A stretch of 64,000 nt of DNA, from assembly GCA_903825645.1 (NCBI GenBank), contig CAIKBL010000023.1, forward strand, positions 1 through 64,000, written 5' to 3'. The notes under the pieces are model-generated. The model was not told the DNA's origin, searched no databases, and was given only the letters and a program-made list of their open reading frames with translations. Below are positions 27,526 through 35,607 of the stretch, one piece after another (position 1 is the first letter of the stretch; every line of letters starts with the position of its first letter). Source of the DNA: an uncultured Pseudomonadota bacterium (lineage in GTDB: Bacteria; Pseudomonadota; Gammaproteobacteria; Ga0077536). Position numbers and translations under genes: made by a program.

Positions 27526-28548
27526 TCAGTGGTAGTGACCGAGCAGGGTCATTAGCAGGTCATATTCAATCAGTGCGGTGTTACGTCCACACGCTGCAAA
27601 GGCTGGCGAGCGACGTACACCGGTCCAGTGGCCGTGAGCCTGCATAATATTGAGCACTATCCAGCGAACAAACCCGAATACCTCCCACCAGTGCACGGCT
27701 TCGGCGTCAACCTCAATCCCGCTTGCCGCCGTGTATGCCCGATACAGTGGCTCGCGACCGCAGAATCCACCAACTGGTTTGTCGATGAGCCCGAAGCGCC
27801 ATGAACGCAAACACAGCCAACCGAATTCTTCCATGGGATCGCCAAGATGAGCGCATTCCCAGTCCAGTACCGCCCGGATTCCTTCCTGCCCCATAAGCAG
27901 ATTGCCGGTGCGAAAGTCACCATGGAGAAGACAGCGATTTGACGCGCGACGGGGGTGTCGAACCAACCAGCGAATCGCTAATTCGAGTGCCGGATGGGCC
28001 TCACCGTAATAATCAAAGCGCGCGAGTTGCGCCGCTACCGGATCGAGACTATCCGGGGTCTGTTCGAGGAACACTGCTTCCAGCGTCGAGATCGCGTGCA
28101 GCCGTCCAATAAAGTCACCTGCCTGCGTAGGAAAGTTCTGGCGTGCCATTTCGAATCGAGGGTCGGTCAGGAGTCGTCGGGGCAACGTTTCTCCCTCAAC
28201 AAAGGCCACGACATAGCCACGGTCAAGTCCATCTTGCGGTTCAAACTCGAAAATCGGCTCCGGAATCGCCAACCCATGGCGCTGCGCGACTTCAAGCAAC
28301 TGGTACTGGTCATGTGGCGCAATAAATGGCGACTGCTCGAGACGATAAGTTTCTTGCCTGAAGACCAAGCGACGGCGCGTAGGGCCTTCGACTAGGTCGA
28401 AAAGCAGTGTGCGATTTGAGCCGCCAAGCGTTGCTACCTCGATATTTTCAAGGGCGGCAGCCGTTCCAAAACGACGCCTTACCGCGCCCTCGAGCCGCTG
28501 TAGCAGCTCTCGGGGCGCCGCGGGTGAAGATGTTGCATCCATGTTCAT
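27526..28548 (-). CDS. APH-like phosphotransferase (acyl-CoA pathway kinase; LvaA/ACAD10-11 kinase-domain type)
   Basis: A 340-residue aminoglycoside-phosphotransferase-fold kinase. The catalytic loop is HGDFRTGN (209-216) and the metal-binding segment is LDWECAHLGDP (228-238). The GGSNRTLLF loop near residue 42 replaces the usual glycine-rich motif. Members of this subgroup are fused to, or encoded beside, acyl-CoA dehydrogenases (ACAD10/11, LvaA) and phosphorylate the hydroxyl of hydroxyacyl-CoAs rather than antibiotics. Its neighbours here support that reading and argue against a resistance gene. The stop of the paralogue pair's second gene abuts it directly. Confidence 0.85.
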   Translation of the reverse strand: MNMDATSSPAAPRELLQRLEGAVRRRFGTAAALENIEVATLGGSNRTLLFDLVEGPTRRRLVFRQETYRLEQSPFIAPHDQYQLLEVAQRHGLAIPEPIFEFEPQDGLDRGYVVAFVEGETLPRRLLTDPRFEMARQNFPTQAGDFIGRLHAISTLEAVFLEQTPDSLDPVAAQLARFDYYGEAHPALELAIRWLVRHPRRASNRCLLHGDFRTGNLLMGQEGIRAVLDWECAHLGDPMEEFGWLCLRSWRFGLIDKPVGGFCGREPLYRAYTAASGIEVDAEAVHWWEVFGFVRWIVLNIMQAHGHWTGVRRSPAFAACGRNTALIEYDLLMTLLGHYH

Positions 28549-29550
28549 TCAGAGCGGATAACCGACCGGTTTTCCATCTTCTAGGACTTCGATGTATTCC
28601 GTCATCCCTACTCCCGAACGATCGCCCCACTGCCAATGTGTGAAACCCTCGGCAATTCGGGATTCCAGCGTCCCGGCCCCCTCTTTGCGCCGATTACGCA
28701 ACGGCAACAAGGTTTTGATTTCCCCCGTCACCTGTACCGCCCGTTGTGCCGTGCGGATACCGAGCTGTACATGACGGGGATCTTTTTCAGGCGTCCAATC
28801 TGTCCAAACATCCAAATCGGTAATTTCCTCGTACCCCCCGTCGTATTGAAGCACACCACATCGACGAGTAACCCCATCTCGCCCCGTGATTTTAAGTAAC
28901 ATAAAGCCCCGATCTGGACCAAAATTTGCGATAAAAAGACGATAAAAATAAATGTTAGTCCAGAAGCGCGGTCCCCAGGAATGATCACGCCAACCATGCC
29001 CGTCGAGGGGGAAAAATTCGTCTCCGACCCGGATGTGACCTAATACATTGGTATGTTGATTGAAATGGCCCAGCGAGAAATCGCGGCCATACATCGTCTC
29101 GATGTGAGGGTCCATCGGCTCACCACCATGCAATGGCGAATTACCCGTTGCTTCAAGCACGACTTCACAGGCTAACCGCGGGGCATTGGCAAATACTTTT
29201 TTTGGATCGCGCATCTGCTCCGCGCCAGACAGCACCATAACTTCGCCCTCATAGCGCATGCCCACCCGTTTCAAAGGCTCCGACACATGATATTTGAGCC
29301 CGCCCGCATCGTGCTGACCATTGGAGACGATAGTCGGTCGTTGGAACTGGCAGGCAACTCGGCCATCAGGAAGATAAAGACACACGGAAAGCTCCGCGTA
29401 TCCTTCATTGACCCGATTGCCGAGCCGCATCCAGGCACCGTAGCGGCCTGCTGGATGAAAGCCATTCAGATAGACGCTTTCGTTGAAATTTTTTTCAGAA
29501 GACGGCGTATGGGTTAACTCATCCTGTGCGGTAAGGCGAAACGATTGCAT
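28549..29550 (-). CDS. AttH/CrtC-like uncharacterised protein, copy 2 (DUF7064/7065-like)
   Basis: A 333-residue cytosolic protein with no signal peptide. The conserved core is GWRDHSWGPR at 186-195, preceded by YGRDFSLGHFNQHT (154-167); the WxDHxWGxR pattern recalls the hydroxyneurosporene-synthase/AttH lipocalin-like superfamily. It aligns without gaps to the next gene upstream across at least 200 residues, and both end in GMTEYxEVxxDGxPxGYPL. The function is unknown; a role in binding or hydrating a hydrophobic substrate is only a guess. Its stop directly abuts the kinase ATG at 28548, so the two are cotranscribed. Confidence 0.75.
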   Translation of the reverse strand: MQSFRLTAQDELTHTPSSEKNFNESVYLNGFHPAGRYGAWMRLGNRVNEGYAELSVCLYLPDGRVACQFQRPTIVSNGQHDAGGLKYHVSEPLKRVGMRYEGEVMVLSGAEQMRDPKKVFANAPRLACEVVLEATGNSPLHGGEPMDPHIETMYGRDFSLGHFNQHTNVLGHIRVGDEFFPLDGHGWRDHSWGPRFWTNIYFYRLFIANFGPDRGFMLLKITGRDGVTRRCGVLQYDGGYEEITDLDVWTDWTPEKDPRHVQLGIRTAQRAVQVTGEIKTLLPLRNRRKEGAGTLESRIAEGFTHWQWGDRSGVGMTEYIEVLEDGKPVGYPL

Positions 29551-29644
29551 GGATTCTCTTTCGATTGTGGACGGGACTGTCTGTCAAATTGTCTAATGAA
29601 GCCCGTAAAAGGCGCGATTTTCGCGCCAGTCCGGAAGCATGTAG

Positions 29645-30646
29645 CTAGAGAGGATAACCCGAAGGAATCCCGTCGCGCATGACCTCTACATATTCGGTCA
29701 TGCCATACCCCTTCAACTCGCCCCAAGTGTACTCGGTGAAACACTCAGCGATCCGAGATTCTGTCAGCACACCCGCAATCTCGCGACGATTACGCAATGG
29801 CGCACAGTTCAATATACGTCCTTCAATTAGAGCCGCTCGGCGTGCAGTCCTCACGCTCAGACGGAAACTGACCGGATCTCGTTCATCAGACCACTCGTTG
29901 AAGATGTCCAAATCTATAATTTCTTCATATTTGCCATTTACTTGCAAAACACCGCCACGACGGACCTGCCCGTCCCCATTTGCGATTTTCAATAACATCA
30001 ACCCATGGCATGAATCAAAATTCGCCATGTAAAGCCGGTCAAACAAAATGTTTTGCCAAAGCCGAGGTCCCCACGAGTGATCACGCCAGCCAAGCCCATC
30101 CAGATCCCAGTGCTCGTCGCCCAGCTGGAGGCGGCCGGTAACCTGGGTATGTTGGTTGAAATGACCGAGGGAAAAATTCCTACCATAAAGTGTTTCCTGA
30201 TCATCACGCGTCGGTAAGCCGCCATGGACAGGCGACACCCCTTTATGAACCCATTGAACTTCGGCGGAGACTCTCGGTGCGCGCGCAAACAAGGTCTTTG
30301 GATCTCTGAACCAGTCAGGATCTGATACCAGCATCAATTCACCGCGGTAAGTCATCGTGATGGCTTGCAGCGGCTCCTGGACCGTTACCTCCAAGCCACC
30401 GGCGGAAAAACGCGAATTGTCTAGGATCTTTGGGCGCTTGAACTGACAGGCAATACGCCCGTCGGGCAAATACAGACAGACCGCCAGCTCGGCATAACCC
30501 TCGTGAACTCGGTTACCAAGCCGCATCCAACCGCCCCACTGGTGTCGGTGATCGAAGGCATTCATATAAACGCTTTCGTTAAAACAGCTCTCCGCGGATG
30601 GCGAGTGCGGATATTCGTCCTCTGCAGTCAAAAGATAGGATGACAT
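29645..30646 (-). CDS. AttH/CrtC-like uncharacterised protein, copy 1 (DUF7064/7065-like)
   Basis: A 333-residue paralogue of the next gene downstream, the same length and gaplessly alignable. The same core motifs are present: YGRNFSLGHFNQHT and GWRDHSWGPR at identical positions. Divergence is spread along the chain, indicating an old duplication and possibly a heterodimer or two substrates. ATG 30646 was chosen because its product aligns exactly with the N-terminus of the other copy; the frame stays open 22 codons upstream. It is the first gene of the leftward operon. The 94 bases between the copies show no strong terminator. Confidence 0.75.
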   Translation of the reverse strand: MSSYLLTAEDEYPHSPSAESCFNESVYMNAFDHRHQWGGWMRLGNRVHEGYAELAVCLYLPDGRIACQFKRPKILDNSRFSAGGLEVTVQEPLQAITMTYRGELMLVSDPDWFRDPKTLFARAPRVSAEVQWVHKGVSPVHGGLPTRDDQETLYGRNFSLGHFNQHTQVTGRLQLGDEHWDLDGLGWRDHSWGPRLWQNILFDRLYMANFDSCHGLMLLKIANGDGQVRRGGVLQVNGKYEEIIDLDIFNEWSDERDPVSFRLSVRTARRAALIEGRILNCAPLRNRREIAGVLTESRIAECFTEYTWGELKGYGMTEYVEVMRDGIPSGYPL

Positions 30647-30771
30647 CGGCGGTTCGGCCCCTGATTGAATATCTTGATATCGTAATGCGGGCGCCCCCGC
30701 TTGGCGACACACACGTGTGCAAAAGCCATGGTTGAGTTACGCTTGAGCGCTTAGCCGATATCTTCCCTTAT

Positions 30772-30786
30772 GGTCTGCGGCAGACC
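30772..30786. promoter_or_regulatory. Inverted repeat in divergent promoter region (candidate operator)
   Basis: GGTCTGC, one central G, then GCAGACC: perfect seven-base arms, between the divergent starts of the leftward catabolic operon (30646) and the LLM oxidoreductase (30844). Size and position suit a dimeric repressor site. No regulator gene sits immediately beside it; the nearest in the window is the TetR gene at 36.4-37.1 kb. Confidence 0.45.
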
Positions 30787-30843
30787 TTAGGGTTCGGCCA
30801 AAAAAATCTGCTATCCATTACATTCAAACCGGGAGGATCCAAC

Positions 30844-31860
30844 ATGCGCTTTGGCTTTATGGAAGATTTTCGCAACCCCGTAAAATGGCGCAAGCCCTTT
30901 CCGGAGTTCTATTCATCTATTTTTGATCAAATCGTGCGGGCGGAAGAATTGGGCTATGACAACGTCTGGCTGACTGAGCATCACTTCACCGAGGACGGCT
31001 ATAATCCGTCCATGTTCCCGACCGCCGCCGCAATCGCGGCTCGGACCAGTCGAATCCGCATTGGCACCTTCATTCATCTTCTACCATTCACGCATCCAGT
31101 CCGCGCGGCAGAAGATCTCGCTTGCGCCGACATTATCTCCAACGGCCGTATCGATTATGGCATTGGCCAAGGGTACTCCTATCACGAATTCAATGCCTTC
31201 TGCATGAACCGGAGCGAGCGTGGCCTGCGCATGCGTGAAGGCATTAACCTCATGGTTAAGCTTTTCACCGAAGAAAAAGTGACTTTCGATGGGCGCTTCA
31301 CGCAAGTCAAGGAAATGACCCTTTCACCAAAGTCAGTGCAACTCCCCCATCCACCAATCTGGGTAGGTGCGCGCGGGCCGAAAGCGATTAAGCGTGCTGC
31401 TGAGATGGGCTACCACCTGATGGCGACGCTTGGACCTGATCCGGCGCCGCTCTACCAGCAGACTTTGCAGGAGACTGGGCGCAACCCGGCAGACTTCAAT
31501 ATATGTCAATTGCGGATGGTGTATTGCGCCGAAAACGAAGACCAAGCCTGGGACGAATGCCAACATCACCTATTCCACCTATTTGATTTTTATCAGGATA
31601 TCCTGTCCGAAGCGAACGATGCGGAAGGGGATGACAAACCGCTACCCATCTCGCGGGCAGAAGATATTCGCCACTCCCCCCTCGCAGAGGGATTGATGAT
31701 TGGGACACCCGAGCAGGTTGCCCGCAAGATGGAGAAATTCGCGGCTACTTATCAGTGCACTGACTTCATCATGGATTGTCAGTTCCCGGGACTAAATCCT
31801 AAGCTAGGTACACGCTCGTTGGAACTCTTCGCTAAGGAAGTTATGCCGGCATTCCGCTAA
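30844..31860 (+). CDS. LLM-class flavin-dependent oxidoreductase (first)
   Basis: A 338-residue luciferase-like monooxygenase-fold protein. Typical features are MRFGFMEDFRNP at the N-terminus, AEELGYDNVWLTEHHF (helix and strand 2), RIRIGTFIHLLPF, RIDYGIGQGY and WVGARGPKAIKRAAEMG. The EHHF motif favours FMN-dependent monooxygenases over F420-dependent dehydrogenases. GGGAGG precedes the ATG with good spacing. It is divergent from the tandem-paralogue operon across a palindrome-bearing promoter region and probably belongs to the same catabolic function. The substrate is unknown. Confidence 0.9.
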   Translation: MRFGFMEDFRNPVKWRKPFPEFYSSIFDQIVRAEELGYDNVWLTEHHFTEDGYNPSMFPTAAAIAARTSRIRIGTFIHLLPFTHPVRAAEDLACADIISNGRIDYGIGQGYSYHEFNAFCMNRSERGLRMREGINLMVKLFTEEKVTFDGRFTQVKEMTLSPKSVQLPHPPIWVGARGPKAIKRAAEMGYHLMATLGPDPAPLYQQTLQETGRNPADFNICQLRMVYCAENEDQAWDECQHHLFHLFDFYQDILSEANDAEGDDKPLPISRAEDIRHSPLAEGLMIGTPEQVARKMEKFAATYQCTDFIMDCQFPGLNPKLGTRSLELFAKEVMPAFR

Positions 31861-31900
31861 GCCGCGCGACGCTACCGTCTCGCTGTTGTTCGTGAAACGG

Positions 31901-31937
31901 CTGGCCTCCGGACGGGTAATTACCGTCCAGCGGCCAG
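31901..31937. terminator. Bidirectional hairpin between convergent LLM and CoA-transferase genes
   Basis: An outer stem CTGGCC/GGCCAG (31901-31906 with 31932-31937) and an inner stem GGACGG/CCGTCC (31910-31915 with 31923-31928) enclose a GTAATTA loop. It is centred between the convergent stops at 31860 and 31947. No long T-run follows on either strand, so termination strength is uncertain. Confidence 0.5.
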
Positions 31938-31946
31938 TCGTCATGT

Positions 31947-33104
31947 TCAGATCACATTGTCCGCTATAAGCCCACGGATTTCCGCATCGTTGTAACCCAG
32001 TTCACGCGCAATTTGTCCGGAATGCTCGCCCAATGCCGGCACTCTAAAATCCACTTGTCCAGGCTCACTCGCATATTTGATCGGAATGCCAAGGTGATCG
32101 CGGCCCATGGCATCCTGCAGAAGCATCTCGCGTTCGGTCGTGTTCGGATCTAACGTCCCTTCGAGTAAGGTCCGCAGAGGCGCGTAACAACAGTCCACAT
32201 CACTCAGCCATTCCAGGGCTTCAGCTTGCGTCTTCGCCTGGAAGAAATCTCGTAAAAATTCAATGACTGGTACCTGCGTGCGCCCCGGCGGATTTCGACA
32301 CAAATCGAGCAGATCCAGTCGATCTGATTTGCGTAGAAAATTCTCACAAAAATGCAGTTCAATACCACCAAGTACGATCCACTTACCATCACTGGTTTCG
32401 TACATGTTGTAGAACGCCTGTCCGCCCCAATTACGCTCGAACTTGACGTCGTGCGCTTGACGCGCCGCGAACACCGGCCCTTGATAGTTAGCTGTCCAGG
32501 CCAGTAGCGCGTCATGCATGGAAATATCGAGGAAGTCTCCTTGTCCGGTTGTGCGCTGTCGCACCAGCGCCATTAAAACACCTGCAAACGCCGTGAGGGA
32601 CCCACACATGTCAGCCGACGGCATGCCAACCAGCGTGGGTTTGCCATCATGTCCAACATTGAACGACATCACGCCCAGCAACGCTTCCACGGCGACGTTA
32701 TGCGCGGGCCGGTCGCGGTAGCGCCCAGCTTGTCCGAAGGCGGAAAGCGAACAGTAGACCAACTGAGGGGCATGTGTCTTGAGCACGTCATAACCAAGAC
32801 CGAGCCGCTCAATCACGCCTGGCCGAAATCCCTCGACAAACACGTCGGCGTTCTTCACAAGCCTGAGTAACAGCTCTTTGCCGCGTGGATCCTTGAGATT
32901 CAAACGAAGACTACGTTTGCCTCGATGGGTGTTTCGGAACCAAATGGACTCTCCGTCCTGCATCCAGCCGACCTGCCGCACGGGCTCTCCGCTGAACGAC
33001 TCGACGCGGATGACATCGGCACCATGGTCCGACATCATCATCGTGAAATGCGGACCTGGCAGGAACATCGACAGGTCGACGACTTTGATACCTTCAAGCT
33101 TCAT
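31947..33104 (-). CDS. Class III (CaiB/BaiF) CoA-transferase
   Basis: Transfers CoA between carboxylic acids through an aspartyl intermediate. The 385-residue chain has the family start LEGIKVVDLSMFLPGPHFT, the EGFRPGVIERLGLGYD block, and the expected catalytic aspartate D165 in MPSADMCGS. ATG 33104 is the family N-terminus; the frame remains open 13 codons upstream. It could activate the acid handled by the neighbouring operons. A terminator just upstream at 33142-33171 isolates it from the SRPBCC gene, so it needs its own promoter in about 40 bases or depends on readthrough. Confidence 0.92.
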   Translation of the reverse strand: MKLEGIKVVDLSMFLPGPHFTMMMSDHGADVIRVESFSGEPVRQVGWMQDGESIWFRNTHRGKRSLRLNLKDPRGKELLLRLVKNADVFVEGFRPGVIERLGLGYDVLKTHAPQLVYCSLSAFGQAGRYRDRPAHNVAVEALLGVMSFNVGHDGKPTLVGMPSADMCGSLTAFAGVLMALVRQRTTGQGDFLDISMHDALLAWTANYQGPVFAARQAHDVKFERNWGGQAFYNMYETSDGKWIVLGGIELHFCENFLRKSDRLDLLDLCRNPPGRTQVPVIEFLRDFFQAKTQAEALEWLSDVDCCYAPLRTLLEGTLDPNTTEREMLLQDAMGRDHLGIPIKYASEPGQVDFRVPALGEHSGQIARELGYNDAEIRGLIADNVI

Positions 33105-33141
33105 AACTAGGACACCCCGTCGCACGCAATAAAACGCAAAC

Positions 33142-33171
33142 AAAAAAAAGCGGGGACTCGAGGCCCCCGCT
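33142..33171 (-). terminator. Strong intrinsic terminator after the SRPBCC gene
   Basis: On the minus strand a seven-base stem AGCGGGG/CCCCGCT (33165-33171 with 33149-33155) is followed by eight T residues (the A run at 33142-33149). It ends the SRPBCC transcript 24 bases after its stop. Confidence 0.85.
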
Positions 33172-33194
33172 CAGACTAGTCAGATCTGTAACAG

Positions 33195-33614
33195 TCAGGC
33201 TTTCGCAATCGCATTAATCAAATTTTCGTAAAGACCTGTCAGCATCGTTTTTACTTCCGCCTCCGGCGCACCTTTTGCTACCCAGTTGCTCCCCCAAACA
33301 ACCCGGCAGCCCCCATCAGGCGCGTCCGACAACGTGACAACGGCGTGATAATGGTCGAGTGGTAACGGGCTAGGTGCGACGATCGAGTACGAAAAAACTG
33401 ACTGTTCATACGCGCAGTCAAGACGTTCTATGACCTCACCCGGCGCGCCCTTAAGCTTGATCGTGCGCTCAGCTCCGACGCCGACACCCGTCAGGGTGCA
33501 TGATTCGACGGCATCACCGAGTAGCTTACCCACACCGCCAAAATCCATCAGCGAGGCAAACACCTTCGAACGTGCGACCGGAATGGTTTTGTCGACGACT
33601 ACAGCATATCCCAT
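33195..33614 (-). CDS. SRPBCC (START-like) family protein
   Basis: A 139-residue helix-grip protein of the polyketide-cyclase/START superfamily. The pattern KTIPVARSKVFASLMDFGG at the start, a central ERLDCAYEQSVFSYSIV strand and a long C-terminal helix (VKTMLTGLYENLINAIAKA) are typical. These proteins bind hydrophobic ligands in a deep cavity; some are cyclases or hydratases. GGAGG lies eight bases upstream of ATG 33614. Its place among catabolic genes suggests ligand binding for the same pathway; no catalytic role can be claimed. Confidence 0.85.
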   Translation of the reverse strand: MGYAVVVDKTIPVARSKVFASLMDFGGVGKLLGDAVESCTLTGVGVGAERTIKLKGAPGEVIERLDCAYEQSVFSYSIVAPSPLPLDHYHAVVTLSDAPDGGCRVVWGSNWVAKGAPEAEVKTMLTGLYENLINAIAKA

Positions 33615-33817
33615 TTGAAACCTCCATCTCGTTTGGTTGGAATTAACTACGTCTGCCCCGTCGCACTTGCAGCGGAGAAGTGGAACAGAAGAGTGCAGGA
33701 TCTGGAGCAGGTCGGCAACTCGAGCCCCTGCGCCACGAGGGAAAGCGTTGAGGAGAGAGGGGACGTCTACTGCCCCTGACTCTCTCCAGTCGCGACTACA
33801 ACAGATCCTTATTCGAT

Positions 33818-34261
33818 CTATTTCTTGGCGGCCAGCGGATTCACAAATTCAGTCTTGAAGCCAAGTTTACGCATGCCAACGAGACAACATTCGCTGTCTT
33901 CCTCAATAGTACCGCCGCTGGCACCGATGCCCCCGATTATTTCACCTAGTTCATCAAAAATAGGGTAACCCCCACCTACCATACAAATGCGCTCATCCGT
34001 ATGCTGGAGGCCATACCCGAAGGCGCCAGGCAGCATGACGTCGCGGACCATATCGGTGGGGCGCTGGAATGCCACGGCCGTCCAAGCCTTCTTTTCCGCG
34101 ATGAGGATATTAGCAATACGCCCTTTGTCTGGGCGTAGTGCGCCCCGTAGATGTCCCCCAAAGTCGACGACCGAGATCGAACTCGGTCGACCAATGGATT
34201 GGGCATAAGCAATGCCTTCTTTGAGCAAGGTCTCGACTTCAGCAAGCGTCAGTTCGCGCAT
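33818..34261 (-). CDS. GlcG/HbpS-type heme-binding-like protein
   Basis: A 147-residue protein of the GlcG/HbpS family (DUF336). It has the N-terminal LTLAEVETLLKEGIAYAQ helix, ISVVDFGGHLRGALRPD, and the glycine-rich GGGYPIF / IGGIGASGGTIEEDSECCLVG C-terminal block. No signal peptide is present. Members bind heme or act beside oxidoreductases and are common in aromatic and alkane catabolic clusters; the role is usually unproven. Two adjacent cysteines (ECCLVG) lie near the C-terminus. It is about 200 bases upstream of the SRPBCC gene on the same strand. Confidence 0.87.
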   Translation of the reverse strand: MRELTLAEVETLLKEGIAYAQSIGRPSSISVVDFGGHLRGALRPDKGRIANILIAEKKAWTAVAFQRPTDMVRDVMLPGAFGYGLQHTDERICMVGGGYPIFDELGEIIGGIGASGGTIEEDSECCLVGMRKLGFKTEFVNPLAAKK

Positions 34262-34414
34262 AATGACTCCAGATTCAAACTTTGATTAACAACACCCCGT
34301 AGGGATCGTGCGGCGCACAGGGGTACCTAGGCAGCAAGTATCTCGCATCTTCGCATTGCCAGCACAGGAGCGCGAGACTGTCTGTCTGTGCTTACCGCGG
34401 CGGTTCTTACATGA

Positions 34415-35341
34415 CTAAGGATTTCGCCGCCCGCCTGTAACCGTCTCATGGACAGGGGTAACCCACGCACCCTGCCGATGCGCACCCCAATAGCGCGCAT
34501 GCAGTCGGCGTGTCATGGGCCCTGGTGTGCCGTCGCCGATCAAACGGCCATCCACACTCATTACCGGGACGATTCCGCCAGCCGTACTGGTCAGAAACAC
34601 TTCATCCGCGTCGTATAGCGTCTCCGCGCCAAAGCGCGTGACCCTAGCGGCGATATGCTCAAGCGCGGCCAATTCGAGCACCGTCTGGCGGGTTATTCCC
34701 GGCAAAATACCCTCCCCAGGCGTCAGCAAGGTGCCACGGCTGTAGACAAACAGGTTAAACCCGGGCCCCTCCGTCAGATGGCCTGCGGAATCCAGCAGCA
34801 CAGCCGTGTGAGCGTCACGTTCGAGCGCCTCGAACTGGGCACAGGTGAAATCACGCCATTGAAAACTTTTGACCGTGGGGTCGATTCCTCGGGTGGAAAT
34901 TCGTTCAACCTGACCCGCAATTATCAAGGAGATCCCACTCTCCAGCGCGTCAACGGCGGCGATCCCGTCATAGGGTGCTGCAAAGGCGTAGAAACAATTC
35001 ACCGCTATGCGTAGATCGCGCAATGCGGAAGACATAGTCCCCCGGGTACAAATCATTTCGACATAGGCGTATTCTAATCCGCTACGCCGCACACACTCTC
35101 CAAGAATTATCGAAATTTCGGCGAACGCAATAGGCGGGACCAGCTGCAGACAAAAACAATTTCGCTCAAAGCGATTAAGATGATCTGCCAGACGAAAAAA
35201 ATTTCCACGCCAAGTGGTGACCCCATCGTAGACAGCATCACCGCGCCGGAATCCGGCGTCACCAAGAGGAATGCACGCCGTGCTGAGGGGCACATAATGT
35301 CCATCAATCCAAGCGCAGCCTGCCTCGAAAAAATCACTCAT
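34415..35341 (-). CDS. Fold-type IV PLP aminotransferase (branched-chain/D-amino-acid family)
   Basis: A 308-residue PLP enzyme. The N-terminus carries WIDGHYVPLSxA..LGDAGFRRGDAVYDG, the PLP lysine is K158 in PTVKSFQWRDF, and LTEGPGFNLFVY holds the PLP-contacting glutamate E191. LPGITRQTVLELA matches the class IV C-terminal signature. Substrate (branched-chain, D-amino acid or aminodeoxychorismate-like) cannot be decided from sequence alone. ATG 35341 fits the family start; the frame is open 36 codons upstream. It is divergent from the SDR gene at 35608. Confidence 0.86.
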   Translation of the reverse strand: MSDFFEAGCAWIDGHYVPLSTACIPLGDAGFRRGDAVYDGVTTWRGNFFRLADHLNRFERNCFCLQLVPPIAFAEISIILGECVRRSGLEYAYVEMICTRGTMSSALRDLRIAVNCFYAFAAPYDGIAAVDALESGISLIIAGQVERISTRGIDPTVKSFQWRDFTCAQFEALERDAHTAVLLDSAGHLTEGPGFNLFVYSRGTLLTPGEGILPGITRQTVLELAALEHIAARVTRFGAETLYDADEVFLTSTAGGIVPVMSVDGRLIGDGTPGPMTRRLHARYWGAHRQGAWVTPVHETVTGGRRNP

Positions 35342-35607
35342 TTTGCAGTGAACCTGTTTGTAAAAAAAAGGATTGTGCGCTGCTTGCCTCTGTAGTGGAA
35401 ATATGCGTCCAAATCGGCCCCGATCGAACTTGACACAGGGGGACCTCAAGCTTGGGTTCCGAAGAAATTTGGGAATTAGATTGATTTGTCTGCATAACCG
35501 TCCTGTGCGGCTGCCCCCTATGCCAACGGATGAAAGGACTCTTCGATCGATACCAACTTTAGTGAGAGAACAGAAACGTGGTCTGCACAGATATTCGGAG
35601 AAAGAAG

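Noticed and set aside
27526-28548. Possible aminoglycoside-resistance kinase
   Set aside because: The fold is shared, but the neighbours and the sequence subgroup point to acyl-CoA metabolism, as with LvaA and ACAD10/11.
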